From NCBI GenBank assembly GCA_947652605.1, contig OX393578.1:59527415-59591414 (forward strand): 64,000 nucleotides of DNA. The letters run 5' to 3'. The notes beneath the pieces were generated by a model. That model ran no database searches. It saw only the letters and a list, made by a program, of their open reading frames with translations, and was not told the origin of the DNA. Numbering within the stretch: position 1 is the first letter of the stretch; each line of letters opens with the position of its first letter. The stretch comes from Elmis aenea. Its lineage: Eukaryota > Arthropoda > Insecta > Coleoptera > Elmidae. The translations under genes were made by a program, and so were the position numbers. Of this stretch, positions 48,377 through 59,585 are shown piece by piece.

Positions 48377-49115
48377 CAGTGTGTCCAAAAGGTATGGAAT
48401 ATGCTATATATCCACTTAAGGGAAAAATATTTTGAATAATAGTTGTTTGGTACTTAGTTTTTCACCATAAGACAAAATTATAGGAGTAGGTATATTATTT
48501 TCGAATAACAAAAGCGCAATGAAAAACAATTGAATTTTTTTAAATGACAAGGTACCCCTATATTATACTAATTTGATAATTTTTTGTTTCTATGATGCAA
48601 AACTTTAGTACCCTTACTTAAGCGGAAAAACGCAAAAATTATTTTAATTGATTAGTATTTATTTCCAACAAAAACATCATGAGAATTAAATTTTTTTGAC
48701 GAAATCTACAATAAGTGCTCAAACTGTGAACCATTTACAGCTTGGCAATGATAAACTCAGTTTTTAAAACCGTTTATAACAGTCCCAACCATTTTAGGTG
48801 TAATTTCTCTAATACGATCTTTTAAATTTTCGATATTCTCCTGCCTCTTAGCATAAGCTTCATTTATAAGCTGACCCCATCATTGAAAAGAGAAAAAAAT
48901 CCTCTATCAAATGAGCATAATATAGGGGTAGGTACCTTGTCTTTAAAAAAATTCAATTGTTTTACATTGCGCTTTTATTATGCGAAAAACAATATTAAAT
49001 TTAGTCTTATGGTGGAAAACTACGTACCAAAACATTTATTCAAAACAAAAATCCCTAAAGTGGATATTTACTGATATACATTATATAGCATATTCCATAC
49101 CTTTTGGACACACTG
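48377..49115 (-). mobile_element. Tc1/mariner-derived element, copy 2 (739 bp)
   Basis: The ends CAGTGTGTCCAAAAGGTATG occur at both tips (the right one reversed), with TA on both sides (48375-48376, 49116-49117). The minus strand near 48865-48690 encodes GQLINEAYAKRQENIENLK, then DRIREITPKMVGTVINGFKN and, after a stop, VYHCQAVNGSQFEHLL. It matches copies 1 and 3. It was inserted into the tail of the mariner pseudogene, 16 bp from the hAT element. Confidence 0.88.
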
Positions 49116-49230
49116 TATATTGCAGACTTCGAAGATGCGGTTTACAAAGAGTTATGAATATATCGTTGGAATAAATGAACTGTACATCGAGAAGCTTGTA
49201 TAAAAAAACTTAAGTCATTTTTTGCCTATT
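49116..49230 (+). pseudogene. mariner transposase, C-terminal piece beyond the insertions
   Basis: The + strand reads ADFEDAVYKES and, after a stop, YRWNK, the end of mariner transposases (YFADLxxxxYxxGIxxLxxRWxKC). It continues the frame left at 47371 once the two insertions are ignored. Confidence 0.7.
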
Positions 49231-50544
49231 AAACAATTGTTTTTATGCAAGGCAAGTTTTTAATCCACCCTCGTACAAATTTCCACAGCCCTGCATTACA
49301 TTTTCCTAGCTTAATTTCTGAATTCACCTGTCGACGATGGCCCGAAGTGTCTCGTAAGATCAACGCGTACTTTTAAGAATTCATTCTTAATACCTGTCAC
49401 CGTAAATATCTTTTATCTTGTGTGTTTAGTCCCGAATACGAGCCACAATAACAAAACCGATCTATTTTACCATCAGTACACGAGATCCGTCAACTGAGCA
49501 AGCACAGTGGCGAATTATCGAAAGTTTTTCGTAACGTTTGCGGTTTTGCAATCAGTTTTGGTCTCAATGTTTTACGACATTCGTTAAAATATGTGTTTAT
49601 TGCCGCAAGAAACGGTAGAACGTCAAAAAGTAAACAAAACAACAGGCAATAATAAAACATCATCGCCCGTATGTAACACTTAAAACACCGCATAATTTAT
49701 GTGCGTTGATAGGACGTTGATAAATAATTACGAACGAGGTACCGTTAACAAATATCGCAAGTTTTTTGTGCATAATACAGCCGGCATTGTTTATTTTTAA
49801 AATGGAAGTAATTGTTGCTTTCCACTGCAAGTCTATCGTGTCAATCATAACTTGCATAAAAAAATCGCTAGCTGTTTCATCGACTCATACTGCGTTTCTT
49901 TAATTTATTTTTATAGGTTGCTTGTTATATGAGAGTACATGATACTTTCTAATAATTAGAAAGGCAACGTACGTAGTGGTAACTTAACTAATTTTTAAAT
50001 ATGGGTTCATCAAATCGTAATTAACGGTTTTTTAGACTTGAAGAGGTTAGACTAATACGATGTTCTTATGTTGGTCTCATATGATGTTCCATGAGATCGC
50101 AACCCGAAGCAATTTCTCATATTTGGCTCCGCCATGGACACATTAACTTTTTTTGCTCATTAAATAACGGAAGATAAAGGCCGACAATAACTGGATATTG
50201 TACAAGTTTAGAGTGATAAATAAATATAACGCAAAGATTCGTTGAACAAATTGATCTGTTGACATAAAATGAGCATAATATAGGATTAAGTTTCCTGAAC
50301 AACAGTATCAATGTCCTCCTTAAACAAGATATTTAAACCCCTAAAATTCTCAAATTGAAGTAAAAAAAATAATCAGAAGTTGCACGTTGCCAAGTCAAGT
50401 GAGTATGGTGGATGCGACTGGAGAGATGATTTGGTAACAAGATAATTGATTTTTACCTGAACTTATGTACATCAATAAAAGAATTATTGAAATAATATAA
50501 GCATTGAATTATAAAATTTCCATTAAGTACATAGTGTAGAAGAA
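49231..50544. other. No recognised feature
   Basis: Unique-looking AT-rich sequence with scattered CpG at 49320-49700; no domain in the frames at 49490-49857. Confidence 0.45.
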
Positions 50545-50656
50545 AAATGAGACAGCTGGAGGGAATGCCACAGATTAAGACGGAGAAATATAATCAAGAA
50601 TTAGCAATAACACCTTGGCACCGACAGGTACAAGAGGATGAAGAAGAAAAAAAGTA
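50545..50656 (+). repeat. LINE 3' end (truncated)
   Basis: CAGCTGGAGGGAATGCCACA and the terminal CACCGACAGGTACAAGAGGA plus a GAAGAAGAAAAAAAG tail match the 3' end of the LINE at 59300-59425 and the copy at 63885-64000. It is almost entirely 3' sequence: a strongly 5'-truncated insertion. Confidence 0.7.
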
Positions 50657-50664
50657 CCCACAAG

Positions 50665-51031
50665 CAGTGGCGTACGCAGAAAAATATTTCAGGGGAGGAT
50701 ATTGTTTTCCTTTGCAAAAAAAAAAATACTGACTATATTTAAACAGGGCATGGTAATGGTAAAATTAGAAAATGACCTAGAGCGGCTAGACACACAAAGT
50801 GAATTGCAAGAAAGAGGTGCGGGGGCCCAGGGTGGCGGTAGCCCCCCGAGTAACAGCGCCATAGACAACAATTTTCCAAGTTTTAAGATCAAACGTACCC
50901 AAATATAGCATGTATAAGTAAAATCTACAAACATACAATATATTTTGGAATGTTTGGAAATGCGGTAATTATAATTTTAGTCCTTTTCAGGGGATTTATC
51001 CCCCAAATCCCTCCCCTTGCGTACGCCACTG
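50665..51031. mobile_element. Non-autonomous hAT-like element (367 bp)
   Basis: The ends CAGTGGCGTACGCAGAAA and, reversed, CAGTGGCGTACGCAAGGGG are inverted repeats with 8-mers CCCACAAG and CCCAAAAG outside (7 of 8 identical). A GGGGGATTTATCCCCC-type GC-rich segment lies near the right end. It contains no transposase, and the frames inside are incidental. Confidence 0.87.
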
Positions 51032-51411
51032 CCCAAAAGTGTATTTTGTTAAGCAGTTTGATTTATTTGAAGTTTTTCGTACATCCTCACATTGAAGTAT
51101 TATCCAATTTCATACGCCTGAAATTATAGGGAAAATAAACCTATTTCAATTTCTAGAATAATTGATTTTTATCGGTGTCGATAACACTATGACACACTGT
51201 ATGCTAAGCGATACAAAAATATCGTGCGACTTAAAATTTTGAATACAATGGGCTCACCTTTTCGACCCCTACTTATGCGTGACAGTAAGTAAACAATGTG
51301 TATGAAAAATTTAATTAAATTACTAGACAATGTTCTATTTTAAGTAATAAAGAAAAACAACTTTAAATTTGTTTAAATAAAAAAAGGGAAGACATTAAAA
51401 ATAAGTAGGTA

Positions 51412-51440
51412 CAGTAGATACTCGATAAAAGCAACTTTTT
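51412..51440 (+). repeat. Tigger/pogo terminal repeat, isolated left end
   Basis: CAGTAGATACTCGATAAAAG preceded by TA matches, inverted, the terminus at 54980-54957. Either it is the original left end of one large interrupted element (51412-54980) or a solo end of another copy. Confidence 0.6.
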
Positions 51441-51454
51441 TATTAGATAGTAGT

Positions 51455-51790
51455 AGATCATTAATATAAATTGAAAATAATCATGGTCCTAGAACTGTTT
51501 CTTGAGGCACACCATATGTGATATTTTTTGAGGAACTAGAATAACCACCTACTTTAACAATTTGATGTCTATTAGATAAATAAGTTTTAAATAAGTTAAG
51601 GGCAATACTCCTTATTCCAATTGAATTTAATTTTTTAAGTAGTATAATATGGTTCACGGTGTCAAATGATTTTGCAGAGTCTAGGCTCTAGGAATATGGC
51701 GGCACATGGGGTAGAATTGTCCAGAGAGTTATACGTTCTTTCTGTTAGTTCAGTATGTTCTTTTTAATCGCCCTGTGGATCAGTAGTCAT
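51455..51790 (-). pseudogene. LINE reverse transcriptase catalytic fragment
   Basis: The minus strand reads DSAKSFDTVNHIILLKKL, NSIGIRSIALNLFKTYLSNR, HQIVKVGG, ITYGVPQETVLGP, LFSIYINDLL. These are reverse transcriptase motifs with FDTVNH, GIR-AL-LF-YL-NR and GVPQ-VLGP-LF-YINDL in order. The FADD box is absent and there is a stop after LGP. It is a different family from the LINE copies at 9445 and 18988. Confidence 0.85.
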
Positions 51791-53217
51791 TTTAAATTGC
51801 CTCGGAACAGTATTTTCAATTACATTACTTGAATATGACAGTTATGTTTGCTAGTAAATAGTAAGTAACGGTGCCTCGTTTTAAACTGCAAGAACTCGCT
51901 TTTAGTTATTAATTCTTGTCATGGGCTCAAGTAAATCTATTCCACAATGTAGCAACCGACTATAGATAGCGCAGTCTTTCGAAGGCACGCTGCAAATTTT
52001 AAATCCGCAGTTTCGTCATCTTCGATATTATGGTAAACTTGTGTTGCTGAAATCCTACGGTGTCTAGATATTACATGCGTAACAAAATTATGTCGATGCC
52101 CTGCGTCAAGTGCAACCACCTTTCATTTTTACTAATCAGAAGTGAAACTTAACTACCGTTTCACCTATTTGTAGCACATTTTGATTCAGTCCGGCTTTCC
52201 AAATATTCGATTTTTACGTTTCAACCGTGATAGAATTAAATCACGAAGACGCATGTTCGAAATTCGTATCGATTTGTGTGTGATGGGCGAAGCCTGTCCA
52301 ATCAAAAATTGACTAAAAGTGAGTTTAAAGTCGGTAAACTTGTTGAATGTCTGACCTTCGATGATATGCAGGTACCTGTGGATTTACCATTGCATTATAC
52401 AGGTGGAGGTGAACACACCTGTTGCCTGTGGAAATAGAAAACGCTACTTTATATGCAGGCATCGCTCGGATGTATAATAGTTCTTTTATATGTGTGCTAA
52501 CATACCGTGGAACTTAATTATTTGAGTCGAAATTTTTGGCACTAATTGGTGTGAAACTAAAACCAAATTTAATAATTTACCAGAACAAAATAATAACATC
52601 AAACAAAACAAAAAATACATGCAACGCTTATTAAAACATTTGCAGCTTATTTTTAAGCTTCCAAAAGAAATTATTACAAATTTAAAGATGCATTTTGGTA
52701 AAATCTATATTCTCTTAGCAATTCCAAAGATATTTTGGTACCTAAATTGTAACATTAGAAGCCATAGGGCCATGTTCGGTAGCGAATGTATTTATTTGAT
52801 TTCAAGTCTTGTTTTTTTTGTACTTAGCAGTTAGCACAATTAACAATGTTAATTGAACTAACAATTTAAGCAATGACGAGTTAAAACAATAGCTTGTGTT
52901 TTGTTCTGAAAGAAGTCAATTTTTTAAAGATTTTGCATTGAAATGCAACACCAATTTTAAGACTACACATTTATTCTCAGATGATTTCCAAAATAAAAAA
53001 CGTCAATGTTATAAATGAGATTGTGTTGAAATGAAGCAATGCAAAATTGTATACTAGAGCAGTTACGATAAAAGTAGTTTATTTGATGACGTAAAACTCG
53101 AATAGTTAAGTATTTATTTGGTACATTAACTAGTGTTTTGAAATACCCCCTTGCTCTATAGTCTAAAGCTCTAAATATTTTATACCCTAACGAAACGCCT
53201 TCCTAAGCATTGCAATG
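51791..53217. other. Unassigned
   Basis: A 60-codon minus frame at 52119-51937 loosely recalls a Tc1 N-terminal DNA-binding domain; support is too thin to call. CpG is slightly raised around 52180-52300. Confidence 0.3.
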
Positions 53218-54980
53218 CAGTAAATACCTACTCGATTAAAGCAACCGTTGAAAAAGCAACTTTTTTCAACTCATTTAACTCGACAAATGCAAGTTTAATT
53301 TTGTTTCCGCCTTTTTTAAAATATTATGATTCCATTTGGAATCAATAGTCACTTGTATAGATGTGGTTTCTACATGTGTACTTGACCTAACTGTGACAAT
53401 TACAGTAAAATAGATTAGAATTAGAATTACTTCTAAGAAATTCAGAATGGGTTAAAAATTTTGGAAAACGGGGGTCGTTTCTGGGTTACTTGTTATTAAC
53501 GGTACTAAAAAGATGGTGTAAAAGGAGAAATATTTTGATATCTTCTCAGTTACTCACGGAATTTATTCTGTGTTTGTTCTTGTTTGTGCTAATAGTGATA
53601 ATTATTAAAAGTATTAATTTTGGTGCATAAAAATTCAATTGTGTCTAAGGAGATAAATAGAAAACAGAGAAATAAAAATAAGAAGCGCATTGAAGATAGC
53701 AAAATTTAGAAAAATGCAGCAACAGGTCGTAAAATTTCCAAATAAAGGTCAACTATAATGCCATGTGCCAACGAAACTGGCCATCACCATCTTCCCTTGA
53801 TGGTCATCGGCAAGGCAAAAAACCCACCCTGCTTCTAAAATGTAGTTTTGCCTCATATGTACTATCGTTCGTCAAAAAAACGCTTGGCAAACCATGGCCC
53901 TTTTTACGGAGTCGTTTCACAGCCACTTCATTCCGCAAGTCACAGCGTATCTTCAAGAGCAAAATCTTCAACCCGAAGCTATATTGCTACTCGACAATGC
54001 TTCCTGTCACGCTGGATTCGATGAACTCTCATCAGTCGATGGCAGTCAAGGCATTTTCCCCCGCCAAATGTAACATCCCTTATTCAACAGCTCGATCAAC
54101 AATTAATTAAATCCATAAAGGATGCATACAGGCAGAAACTGTTGATATGGTTATATACAATGCCTGGCGATGATGTTTCTTCGAAATTGAAAATCATATA
54201 TGTTAAAGATGTTGCGTATATATGATATCACCGAATCGTGGAGTAAAATGTCAACCAGTGTCATTAAAAATGGATTTAGAGTCGTATTTAAACCCAACAA
54301 ATTCATAAGATCATGATGCATGGGATGATGAGGACACGATTCCATTAGTGCAACTTCGAAAACAAAATAAAATCATCATTTCACACCTGTATAGACGTGT
54401 TGTTCCTGACGAAAACAGATGCAGAAATCATGGAATGGTTTTCGGAAGTAGGCGAAACATCCAGAATCATTGCCAATGAAGAAATAGTCGACAATCATTA
54501 AGCGAATTCTGATCATGCAGTAAACGAGTTGAACGATCAAGCTAACGAAGAAGAAACTCGTATAACCGCTGACATTACCAACATAGGTAATGTAATCAAG
54601 AGTTTGGATGTAGCAATTGACTGGGCAGAGGCTTCTTCGTCATTAGAGGAAGTATTTTTTCTAAGAAGAATAGGAGAGAAAGCTTTCACAGAAGAACTAA
54701 GCATGTAAAAATAAAGCTTTGATTTTCTTTGTTCAATTTGTTTTCCAGTTGTAAAAAGTCTTGGTTTTCACTTAATCAATAAATATTATTTAAAAACACC
54801 AACCTGTACTATAGCAACAATAAATCTTTAATTTTTTTCTTAATTTCCGAATATAGATGGATTTTAATGCAAATTATTTTAAAATAGTGCACCTAATTCA
54901 ACAAAAGCAACCAAATTCGAAAAAAGCTACTATTGCAACCAATAACGATTTAGAAAATTGCTTTTATCGAGTATTTACTG
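53218..54980 (+). mobile_element. Tigger/pogo-like element, internally deleted (1.76 kb)
   Basis: The ends CAGTAAATACCTACTCG-AT at 53218 and, reversed, CAGTAAATACTCGATAAAAG ending at 54980 are inverted repeats. TA follows the right end; the left is preceded by TG. The first 500 bp are non-coding, then comes the transposase remnant, an AATAAA at 54711, and a second inner copy of the AAAAGCAACCAAATTCG-like repeat at about 54903. Confidence 0.75.
53745..54708 (+). pseudogene. Tigger/pogo (jerky-type) transposase, C-terminal half
   Basis: Across two frame changes the + strand reads LPLMVIGKAKNPPCF, MALFTESFHSHFIPQV, AILLLDNASCHAGFDEL (the second catalytic Asp of the DDE domain in LLLDNAxxH) and PPNVTSLIQQLDQQLIKSIK with AYRQKLLIW. 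The more variable tail ends KAFTEELSM and a stop at 54708. This is the DDE superfamily endonuclease core of Tigger/jerky proteins. The N-terminal CENP-B-type DNA-binding half and the first catalytic Asp are missing. Confidence 0.87.
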
Positions 54981-54982
54981 TA

Positions 54983-56491
54983 TTAGGATAGCTTTAATAA
55001 TTGCAAAAATTAAGCAATTATGAATCAAAAAAACCCTTAAACTTATTTTAAAGCTCAACCAGTGATAATACACGTCTTCGCGTTATAATTAAAATTATAA
55101 ACCGTGTAAGTCATAACACAATGCGTAAATATTCTTCAAAGCGTTAATAATTACTAGATGGGCATAATTATACGTCATCTTAGTTATGTTTATGGTATAT
55201 ACCATGTGTACATATGTAAATTATCCCCTTCATGCATGCAACTATATCACGATGCATATGAAATACTTGTGTAGTTTTGCCTATCCACAACTTTAAATTA
55301 AGCTTTTCGACTAGCGTGGAAAGTTTTGAAGCACAAAATTATAGAATATTGAAATAACAGGGGAATTTACAGATTATTAAATGATTTAATTGGCCTGCAT
55401 TACTTGATTAAGTGTTCAAAGAAATTCGCAGAAATGTCTTTATAAGTTAACTTTTAAACATTAAAATATTGGTGATTTGACTTAAACTTCCGATATGACA
55501 ATGGTTAAACAATGTTGGTTCATAAAAAAATTTTACCCACGAAGTTAAAAGCCTATTAAACATTTCAAACAAGAAAATATTCTTGTTTTTTTTTTCTTTC
55601 TACATTCTAATTAAACTATAAAATAATTGACGCACATTAGACAAGTTATATCAGTTTCTAATTATGATTCGCCCCTAATTACTGACGTCAAGGTGGCAAT
55701 TAGCAATGATAATGGCAAAATCCAAACGTCTTGGCGTCAGTATCAATTATAAGCGATTAAGGTAATGATTTTCTACAAGTCAAGTTACAAGGAATGAGCA
55801 AGTGCTTGTAGTTAAATGTTTTTACATTCAGTGGAATAGCAAAATAATTGCTTTAAACATAATTTCGTTTAATACTCGTATGCTTTGGGGCTTGTTAGTG
55901 GTAATTTGAAAGTTTAAATGTCATTTATCGGCAGATATAACTTGGGGTGTATAATCTACAAAATTTATCAATTTTTTTGCACAAAGGACACTAACTACAC
56001 GTGTATAAAAGCAAGGGACGTTAATTTATTGGGCGACTCTTGAAATTTGCGATTACTGATCAAATTTGGCTTAGTTTGGCGCTTGGAAACTCAAAAATTC
56101 AATAATTCTATACACAAAGTTAAGAAAATCGTCAAATAACTACTGAGAACCCAAAAATTACCTAAATACAGCTAAAAAATTACAAAACTCACGAACACTT
56201 ACGCAGCAACCCTACCAATAGCTTAACTCATCCAGGAAATCTGAAAAATAATGGAAAAGGATTATTAAAGTTCAATTAAAGGATACGAAGAATAATAAAC
56301 TAGCAGTGACGATTTTTAAAAATTAATTGCAGCCAAACTTCTTATAACAAAGTTCTTTAAGAACACAGGTCTGAAAGGGTTAACAATTGGAAAAACAAAA
56401 ACCTTGTCGAGAAATTAGAATTATACATTCAGAATTCAAATCCTTCGACTACAAAAAACATAAAATCAAAAAAATTAATCGATAATTCTTA
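54983..56491. other. No recognised feature
   Basis: AT-rich spacer. Confidence 0.5.
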
Positions 56492-56735
56492 GCTTTATGC
56501 AGGGCCGGCCCTAGTAAGGGCGAAGCCAGACACAAGAACAAACTGCGGGCCACCCATGCCCACAGAAACATTATTGTTACCTTATCATACAAATAATTTA
56601 TTTTTTTAATAAAATTTTGAACAAACATAAGATAAAATAATATTATGACAAACATATCTAAACATAAAATTTGACACATTGACTATGAACGAAGGAAAGC
56701 AAAACAACTCATATTTTTAGAATCGAAATAGAAAC

Positions 56736-57755
56736 TCAATAAAAATTAATCTTTCTAGATTTTGCTTCCCCAAAATCTTTTAATAGGTTGTCGAAGTTCA
56801 TCTCCCTCGTGGCTTCACTTTCAATTGACATAATTGCGAGTGAATTTAAACGTTCATCAGAAATAGTGGATCGTAAATACGTAATTAATTTTAATTTTGA
56901 AAAACTTCTTTCGCCCGCAGAGACTGTTACCGGCATAGTAAGGAAGATCCTTAGTGCAATAAATACATTTGGAAACGAGGTTTGACGATTATTACAAGCC
57001 AAATATTTAAGTATATTTAAAGGATTGCAACAACTTTGTGGAATAGTTACTTTTAAAGCTTTTATTTCTTCCGCCAATTCTTTTAAGTCCACCGATTCGC
57101 CGTGTTTCAAAGCAATTTGTAAATCAGCAGCACATTTTAATGTAGTCTCTTTGGATTGATTGTGAAATGTTCATAAAAAAAAACTAAAAAAATGTATGGT
57201 CTCTTTTGATGGTTTTAATCGAGGTTAAAGGGACTGCAGTGTTTTATCCAACACTTGATTAAAACAGTTTATTTTGTATGCTTCCTTTGCATCAACAACA
57301 GGGTCGTCTGAGGACTCATACGCAAATTCCTTTTTGCGTTTCCGCAAACGTTTTAACTGGTATTGTGGAACATCTGAATCTTTTGCGAGATTATTTGCAC
57401 CAATTAATACATCTTTAAAACCTTTTTCTTGGTACAATCTAGCCATTTGCACAGTTTTTCAAAAGTGAGTATTCCCGATGACAGATCTTAGGTTTCACTT
57501 TCTAATTCTTTGCTTACTAAGTTCACTTGGAAAAGCAAATCATGCCAGAAAACTTAAGATAACAAGAATTTGTAATCTTTCATTTGAGTAGCCAAAGATT
57601 CTGCTTCACTTTTTTGCGTTTCCGTAAACGTTTCAACTGGAATTATTTCACGAAAGCTTTTGTTAATAGATTTGATGATAATATTTAATAAATAATCTAT
57701 TGTATTACTGTGGTATAGTTTATTTATTAACTTTAGTATATTATTGAACAATAAC
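56736..57755 (-). pseudogene. hAT transposase C-terminal region in three pieces
   Basis: The minus strand carries NILKLINKLYHSNTIDYLLN..SINKSF (57751-57554), then KRLRKRKKEFAYES (57452-57225), then VTVSAGERSFSKLKLI, YLRSTISDERLNSLAIMSIE (57110-56736). The last block is the hAT dimerisation domain (ERSFSKLKLIKxYLRSTxxxERLxxLAxLSIE), in the version found in transposase-derived ZMYM1-like and DUF4371 proteins. Shifts and stops separate the pieces. The N-terminal zinc finger is absent. Confidence 0.88.
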
Positions 57756-57762
57756 TTTTTTT

Positions 57763-58884
57763 TCGTAATCTGTTGGTTTGCTTGTTGTCAGGTATTTTTT
57801 CCATAGTCTTTTCTTTTCCTTCACTTCTCTTTTGACTTCTTCGGTCCACCAGGCCGTTTGTTTCCTATTATTACTATTACCCTGTTTCATTGTCCCACAT
57901 GCCCTTTCGGCAGACTTGAGAATAATTCTTTTGAAATCTGTCCATAAATGCTCCAAATCCTTTCCTTGTTCGTCCCCTTCGCTCTTTTGCTTCTCAGTTT
58001 TTATATAATCTCGAAAATTTTGTTGTACATCCTTCTCTTTTAGTTTATATGCTTTTATTTTTATTATATTTTTCTTTTCATCTTGTTTTATTCGTTCTGG
58101 ATGATTTTGTCCTATTTGTAATGTTGCCATAAGTAGATAATGATCACTGCCTATTTCTGCCCCTCGGTATACTCTAGCGTTTATGACTTTGCTCCTTTCT
58201 GTGTCCTCTACAATAATATAATCTATTATTGACTTTTCATCCCTACTTTTTACCTCTCTTGTGTATTTATGGATATTTTTGTGTTTGAATCTGCTGTTTA
58301 TTATTGTCATATTGTTTTCAAAGCAAAATTCTATTAATCTCCTTCCATTGTTATTTAGTACGTCTTCCCCATATCTTCCCAGCACTGTGCCATACTTTTT
58401 GACATCATTACCCACTCTTCCATTAAAATCTCCTACTATGATTGTTCTCCCTCGTATTTCATCCACTGTTTCTTGTAGTTGTCTATAAAATATATCTTTA
58501 TCCTCTTCTGCCGCATTCTCATTCGGTCCATATGCCACTACCACCCCTATCAATTCTTTATTTGTAATTTGTAGTTCTACCATCAATACTCTTTCTGATA
58601 TCCCTTTCCATTTTTTAACTTTTTCACTCCATTGTTTACTTACTACGCAGGCTACCCCAGCTTTAGCAAATTCCGTTTCTTTTACTCCACTATGTATTAA
58701 TATATGCCCTTTGTCGAGTTTTACTATTCCTTTCCCTTTTTTCTTCGTTTCCGTTAATCCTAATATTACTAATTTTCTATTGTCAAATTCCTCTACTAAT
58801 TTTACTTCTTTACCTTGAATGCTTCTTGTATTTCATGTTCCTATATTTACTGTCCATTTCCGTTGCTCATTGTCATTTGTATTC
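57763..58884 (-). pseudogene. LINE endonuclease domain, inverted 5' half
   Basis: The minus strand is open for more than 360 codons: IGT[stop]NTRSIQGKEVKLVEE from about 58845, LGLTETKKKG, AGVACVVSKQW, VVVAYGPNE, then IIVGDFNGRVG, KSIIDYIIVED and GSDHYLLMATL. These are the successive motifs of the APE-like (EEP) endonuclease of LINEs (GTWN, TETK, AYGP, GDFN, DYI, SDH). All are present, with only the first Trp codon turned to a stop. The segment ends near TDYEKK at 57763, before the reverse transcriptase. It lies in opposite orientation to its own 3' end. Confidence 0.92.
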
Positions 58885-59425
58885 CCAATGTACGCCACAA
58901 ATAAATGTTTGATAAGTAAGAAGGAAATATCAAAAGAGACGAAGACGCGAGTTTTTAATGCAGTGTACGTACCCATCCTCACGTACAGTTCAGAAACTTG
59001 GACACTAACTCAAAAACAAAAACAAAGAATACAGGTACAGGAAATGAGATTTTTGAGAAGAATAGAGGGATGTAGACTGATCGATAAAATCAGTAACGAA
59101 AAAATCCGAAATAAACTTGGAGTAACAGATATTAAGAAAAAGATGGAAACGAATCAATTACGATGGCTGGGGCATTTACTACGCATGCCAGAAAGTAGAT
59201 ACGCGAAAATAGGATGGAAAATGCAGATAGAGGGAAAAAGAGCCAGAGGAAGGCCAAGAATAAAATGGGAAAAAGAAGTGAGGAAGAGACTAGAAGGAAA
59301 AGGGTCAGCTGGAAAGATGTGCCACAATTAGCCAACGATAGGAAGGAGTGGAGAAAGATAATACAGTAACAGAAAAGCAACCTCGACACCGAAAGGTACA
59401 AGAGGAAACGATTAAGAAGAAGAAG
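58885..59425 (+). pseudogene. LINE 3' half: ORF tail and 3' end
   Basis: The + strand reads YATNKCLISKKEISKETK, VYVPILTYSSETWTLTQ, EMRFLRRIEGCR, QLRWLGHLLRMPESR, then KRARGRPRIKWEKEV. It continues after a shift as WKDVPQLANDRKEWRKIIQ, a 3' end with CACCGAAAGGTACAAGAGGA, and a GATTAAGAAGAAGAA tail. The catalytic reverse transcriptase domain between this and the inverted half is missing. The 8-mer AACTTTTT stands at 59426-59433 and again at 57755-57762, a probable target duplication enclosing both halves. Confidence 0.9.
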
Positions 59426-59585
59426 AACTTTTTAAGTGATATAATAGAGAATTGCTTTTTGTTTCTATGCTATTAATAAGGGTTGTATTTATATTTTTTA
59501 TTTTTTGAGCGCGGGGCCCCTTTAAGCGCGGGACCCTAGGCGAGGGGATCGGTGAAATGTGCTTAAGGCCGGCCCTGGCTTCATG

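Larger units (their letters stand above)
56500..59577 (-). mobile_element. hAT element (ZMYM1-like type) with a nested LINE
   Basis: The ends CAGGGCCGGCCCTAG at 56500 and, reversed, CAGGGCCGGCCTTAAG ending at 59577 are inverted repeats. The flanking 8-mers GCTTTATG and GCTTCATG agree at 7 of 8, an old hAT target duplication. Without the LINE (57763-59425) the element is about 1.4 kb and keeps only the C-terminal part of its transposase, so it was already internally deleted or decayed. Confidence 0.92.

Noticed and set aside
51937..52119. 60-codon minus frame resembling a Tc1 N-terminal DNA-binding domain
   Set aside because: Only a vague helix-turn-helix resemblance, no flanking transposase or inverted repeats found.
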